From the NCBI GenBank assembly GCA_018389105.1, contig JACATO010002731.1, positions 558,001 to 622,000 of the forward strand: 64,000 nucleotides of DNA, read 5' to 3'. Position numbers and translations under genes: made by a program. This DNA comes from Nautilus pompilius (Eukaryota; Mollusca; Cephalopoda; Nautilida; Nautilidae). The notes under the pieces are model-generated. The model had not been told where the DNA came from. It was given only the letters and a program-made list of their open reading frames with translations, and searched no databases. How positions within the stretch are numbered: position 1 is the first letter of the stretch; each line of letters begins with the position of its first letter. Below are positions 60,400 through 64,000 of this stretch, piece by piece.

Positions 60400-60640
60400 T
60401 TTCAGCTGACTTGTTTCGAAATCTGAAAAAGTACCTGACCAATAAATGGCTGGCTTATAAGATGATGACAAACCTGCAGCTAACTACTAAATGAATTTTT
60501 ATTCTTAGTTTTCAAAGTTATACCTTGCATATCAAAACCTGCCACTCATGGTTTTCAAATGGCCTTCAAGGTAGACTGTTGAAAAATTTTAATCTCTGGT
60601 CACTTCTGAGCTGAATGAGTGTCATGATGCTATAGTAAAT
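60400..60640. other. AT-rich stretch right of mariner copy 2, nothing recognised
   Basis: No gene or repeat motif was seen. Confidence 0.5.
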
Positions 60641-60649
60641 CTGAAGCTT

Positions 60650-60905
60650 GTAAGGTAGCTTTTGTTGGTCTTTGAGGCCAGGCTCTGGTACCCTTGGATC
60701 CAGCTTTTGATCCTGGGACAACTTCATTATAATTTGAGGTTGCTAGATTATCTATTTTGAATGTGTGCAGTGAACTAAGTGTAATCTATAAGGCTTTTTA
60801 AAAACAGCCTTCAAGACCAACATGTGGTAGCTTAAAACCTTGCCAGATTCTGCAGTACCAAGACCCAAATTTTGAGGCCTCTAGGTGCTATAGTTTGGCC
60901 ATAAA
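60650..60905. repeat. Unclassified block with imperfect inverted arms
   Basis: Less AT-rich than its surroundings. The arm TTGTTGGTCTTTGAGGCC (from 60662) and the arm GCCTTCAAGACCAACATG (from 60807) are imperfect inverted complements about 130 bases apart. GGATCCAGCTTTTGATCCTG lies between. It could be an old foldback element or SINE; no family recognised. Confidence 0.35.
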
Positions 60906-60909
60906 AGAG

Positions 60910-62260
60910 TAATAAACAAATGAACAAACACTTGAAAATATGTATTAGATACAACTAATTGACAACAAAATTTACCAAAGTCACACTTCAAGACCAAAAC
61001 TGCAAAATCCCTGCATAGCCATTATCTTCAACCAAATTTTAAAACTAAACACAAAGATCCCAACAGTAATTACTCAGATGTAACATGCGGCCTGGAGCTG
61101 TACCAATATGATGAAGTGTTTCTTTGAAAAAATATATCTCCCTCTCTCTAACAGATTAACTGAATTATTTGATGGGAAGTTTTCTTATTAAATGGATTAC
61201 AAAAAATTTTATACCATACCTGTAAATAAAGTTAATAAAAAGAATGGTCAGTTCGTCCTTGATCAGCAATAGTTTAAATGACTCATTTTAAGAGAAATCA
61301 CAAAAATAAGTTTATTTCCATAGCTTTCAAGATATCCACATATAACGTTTTAGTTTAGTTACATCATGGAATTAAGTACAAAATGGCTCTACTTTACCCA
61401 GGATGAAATTAATGATGAAAAAAAATCCTTTTTTTTTTTAATGTCATTAACATCTGGATGTATGTATGCTCACCATAACCAGAATAGATGTTATTGGTTT
61501 AGAACTGCACTTTATTTCTATCAATTGAGTGCTTTTTTTGTTTAAAATTGATTGTTGTCATAAAAAGACAACTTTAAATCATCTTTATATTACATGATGT
61601 TCCATACAATTAAATTTTCTCCAGTCATCCCAAACATGCCAAAATACAAATATTTATTTTTAAAAATTGCATTGTGGCTGACATCAGGTTTGTAATTTAT
61701 TTTTCAACCTAATGCAATTAGTTTAACAGATATCTACATCTTCTGAAAAATGATAACTGCAAATAATGTCCCTGCTTAAAAGAGTGCTATTGTATTTACA
61801 ATTTGGTTTCAAGACTAAAATTATTGATCACATTTATCAAATGCATACAGAAACAAATCATTATATATTCCCATATCAATACTTTATAGAGTGTCATCTT
61901 ATGTTTGAGTTCCTCCGAAGTTAGACTAGAAAATTTCAGAAAACATGTGAAATAACATATCAGACAATCTTGTACAACCATCTTACAGCAATGTGCACAG
62001 CTATCACGCATGCTAAATGATTTTTAGTCAACATCACAAACACTATGTACAGCGATCATACATGTAAAGTTGTTTGTGATCTTCTTGACAGGAAAGCTCC
62101 CAGCATCATCTGTATGTGTGAAAACTATCACAAGTTGAAATTTTGATATCCCCTTAAGATTAATAATAAAGTTGTAACAAAATAGTTTTTAATTATGGAA
62201 TAAAATAAGTGTAAGAACAAAATTAGTGATGTTATTTTCAAAATGTAGCTAGCTAGTTCA
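60910..62260. other. AT-rich stretch, nothing recognised
   Basis: Open frames shorter than 75 codons only, without family motifs. Confidence 0.5.
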
Positions 62261-62264
62261 GGCA

Positions 62265-62345
62265 TTTCCCATCAGCTTAGTAGTAATAGCAACGAACCTA
62301 CATTTTAGTGAGTTTTCACTGTCACCTTCATCGGGGTTTAGAATG
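62265..62345. repeat. Dispersed repeat, member 2 of a pair
   Basis: Contains GTAGTAATAGCAACGAACCT, ACATTTTAGTGAG and CACTGTCACCTTCATCGGGG, in the same order as related motifs at 34290-34345. The two share no recognised coding sequence. Confidence 0.4.
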
Positions 62346-62349
62346 AAGC

Positions 62350-63700
62350 TCACTCCAAAAATAGAAAAACCTGCTGCAAATTAATTTTAAGCACCAATCC
62401 CTCGTCACTGGAAAAACTGCTGAAATATGCAAAGGTTCATCACCTACCTGTTACTACTAAAGTGAAAGGAAATGCTGAAGCAACCCTCTCTTTCTATAAA
62501 TTAAGTACCTTTATTGAGAAATATGAATGTCCCTTTAAATGCTGGACCAAAGATGTATTGATAATAATACTGCACCTCATTTTCTCTAACCAACCAACTT
62601 CATTTGCAATTCCAGCTATTAAGTTAAGACCTATTTATAGGTCATGAGGATAAACAACCAAACATTTTTCAACTAGAGCAACACTGGATTGCTATTAATT
62701 GCCACTCTGGCTCTCCAGATGTTGAACATTTCAAAAGGCACACCTGATTTATACAGAAATTGGTAAATGTTTGTGCTTTCCCCTGGCTCAGTACAACTAT
62801 TTTTCTCTTTGATGTTATTACAGAAAGTGATGTTATGCAAAGCTCAAATCTGATTGGATACAACTCAAAATTGTACACATCTTGTTGGCTTAAGAAATAA
62901 AGATTCAACTGTTTGCGTGCAACTCTAAATCAATATGAATTTTCGTTTATTTTGCATGTGTCCTCAGACAAAAACTACTGTAGGATTAAATTTCTTTTAG
63001 ACCACAAAATCCTCTCAGACATTACTTCTATTTGTGTATTAACCTACTTAGATAAATTTGTCATAATTGAATTAGTTCACAGAAATCATTTTTAAAAAAA
63101 CTCCACTGAAAGGGCCATTCAAAGGCATTCCTCCCAAATTTCTATTTATTTAATTTTTTTTGTAACTTTCCCCCAAACAACTTTACTTACATACCTCCAA
63201 GTTCAGTCATTATCTATAAAATAAATTAGTGCATTTTAAATCTTCCATTTAGCAACCAAAATTTCAATTAAACCTTTCATTACTTCATTAGCAATCAGCT
63301 AATATGAAAATCTAGGTCTCAATGGAATAATATTTAAAATTTAAAACAAAAACCTCCAGTTATCTATTTACTTACTGCCTTTGCAGGAAGAACCAAGTAA
63401 TAAAAACAAGATTCATGTGATAGCTTTATTGTTATTCATTTACTATATCAATCAGCATAACATTTCCAGTTAGTAATATTTCTTTTACTGCACTACTGTT
63501 ATTCTGTAGTTATTAAATGGTGGCAAGGGTTGTGGTGAAGCATTTTCATTCTTATTTAATCAATAACAGAGCCATAAAAATCCAGAGTCAATGAAAAGGA
63601 TTATCCGAATCTATATTTATTGAACTTTGCTTTCAAATTTTAAAAAAAAAATCACTTTTATTTCTATATTTTCCCTATAAATACTATAAATCTCCCATTA
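62350..63700. other. AT-rich stretch, nothing recognised
   Basis: Scattered frames of 60-80 codons on both strands without motifs. No exon-like unit. Confidence 0.5.
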
Positions 63701-63713
63701 ATATGTTGTTCTT

Positions 63714-64000
63714 TTATTTTTGGTCTTGCAAATAAATAGTAAATAGAAAACAGGACTTTTGCTTTAACAAACAAACAAAGTGGTTCAGGAATGTAGCATT
63801 TTTATCTTCCGTGTAAATGATATGGTATGGATGAAGACTACATATGACAATGAAACTCTCTGGACCAGTAAATGGTAGACTGACAACTATAAAGAATCCT
63901 TGATACAGTAAGACTGTCAATGTTAACCCTATAAAAACTCTTCTGGTTTGAGGTAAACAGAAACTGGAGTATCCAAAGAAATCCCAAGCTGATGAACTGG
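63714..64000 (-). other. Possible partial exon at the right window edge
   Basis: Two minus-strand frames are open at the window edge. One reads PVHQLGISLDTPVSVYLKPE then EFL and a TAG at 63929-63931. Its codon and residue mix looks like a real protein C-terminus. The other is open from 64000 to 63714 (about 95 codons) and contains the hydrophobic stretch VFIGLTLTVLLYQGFFIVV, as a membrane segment would. They cannot both be coding, and neither matches a family I know. If the first is right, this is the last exon of a minus-strand gene lying upstream of the Scribble-like gene. Confidence 0.22.

Noticed and set aside
1..64000. Bacterial-type systems, CRISPR arrays, functional tRNA or rRNA genes
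   Set aside because: No regular spacer-repeat array, no operon structure and no full tRNA cloverleaf; all tRNA-like boxes belong to SINE heads.

Overview
This is a strongly AT-rich, gene-poor piece of animal (metazoan) nuclear DNA. It has no operons, no bacterial-type gene density and no CRISPR array. It holds canonical GT-AG splice sites, tRNA-derived SINEs, microsatellites and many fossil cut-and-paste transposons. The repeat mix, the very long intron and the Scribble-like exons suggest an invertebrate, perhaps a mollusc such as a cephalopod. The phylum cannot be fixed from sequence alone.

The one host gene I can support lies on the minus strand. Exon A (41352-41430) and exon B (16671-16760) are consecutive leucine-rich-repeat exons of a LAP-family protein, best matched to Scribble (cell polarity scaffold). 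They are separated by a 24,591-base intron, join in phase, and read ...IPENIKFCKNIQVLDLSSNP + LAR + LPEGLTQLRNL + THLGLNDVSLARLPSDLG.... No further exons of this gene could be found in the window, so both flanking introns run a long way or leave the window (more than 16 kb downstream, more than 22 kb upstream).

Almost everything else is repeat-derived. From left to right: a pogo/Tigger 3' end (1-837); an internally deleted mariner fossil (about 1.67-2.07 kb); a Tc1-like scrap (9.2 kb); a second SINE type (11.6 kb); a 58-66 bp minisatellite (13.56-13.81 kb); a long pogo fossil (17.45-18.66 kb); an IS630/mariner-type transposase tail (24.9-25.2 kb); a piggyBac fossil (27.3-28.5 kb); a 1.33 kb mariner with TA target sites and TIRs (34417-35744, minus); two pogo-like N-terminal fragments (36.9 and 37.6 kb); a possible gag zinc-knuckle scrap (39.5 kb); a 732-bp internally deleted DNA transposon with good TIRs (44285-45016); a GC-rich insert with an A-rich tail (48.7-49.1 kb); a 24-bp tandem repeat (54.25-54.43 kb); and a second copy of the same mariner (59072-60397, plus). 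About fourteen copies of one tRNA-derived SINE family are scattered throughout in both orientations.

The most informative observations are: the exon pair and its giant intron; the two mariner copies that share the same inactivating lesions, so a dead lineage was probably moved in trans; and two unrelated elements in which the transposase DNA-binding end is fused directly to the catalytic C-terminal end. Lower-confidence ideas are a possible internal alternative first exon, a recursive-splice-like site and a small GC-rich promoter-like island. I found no convincing new multi-gene system.
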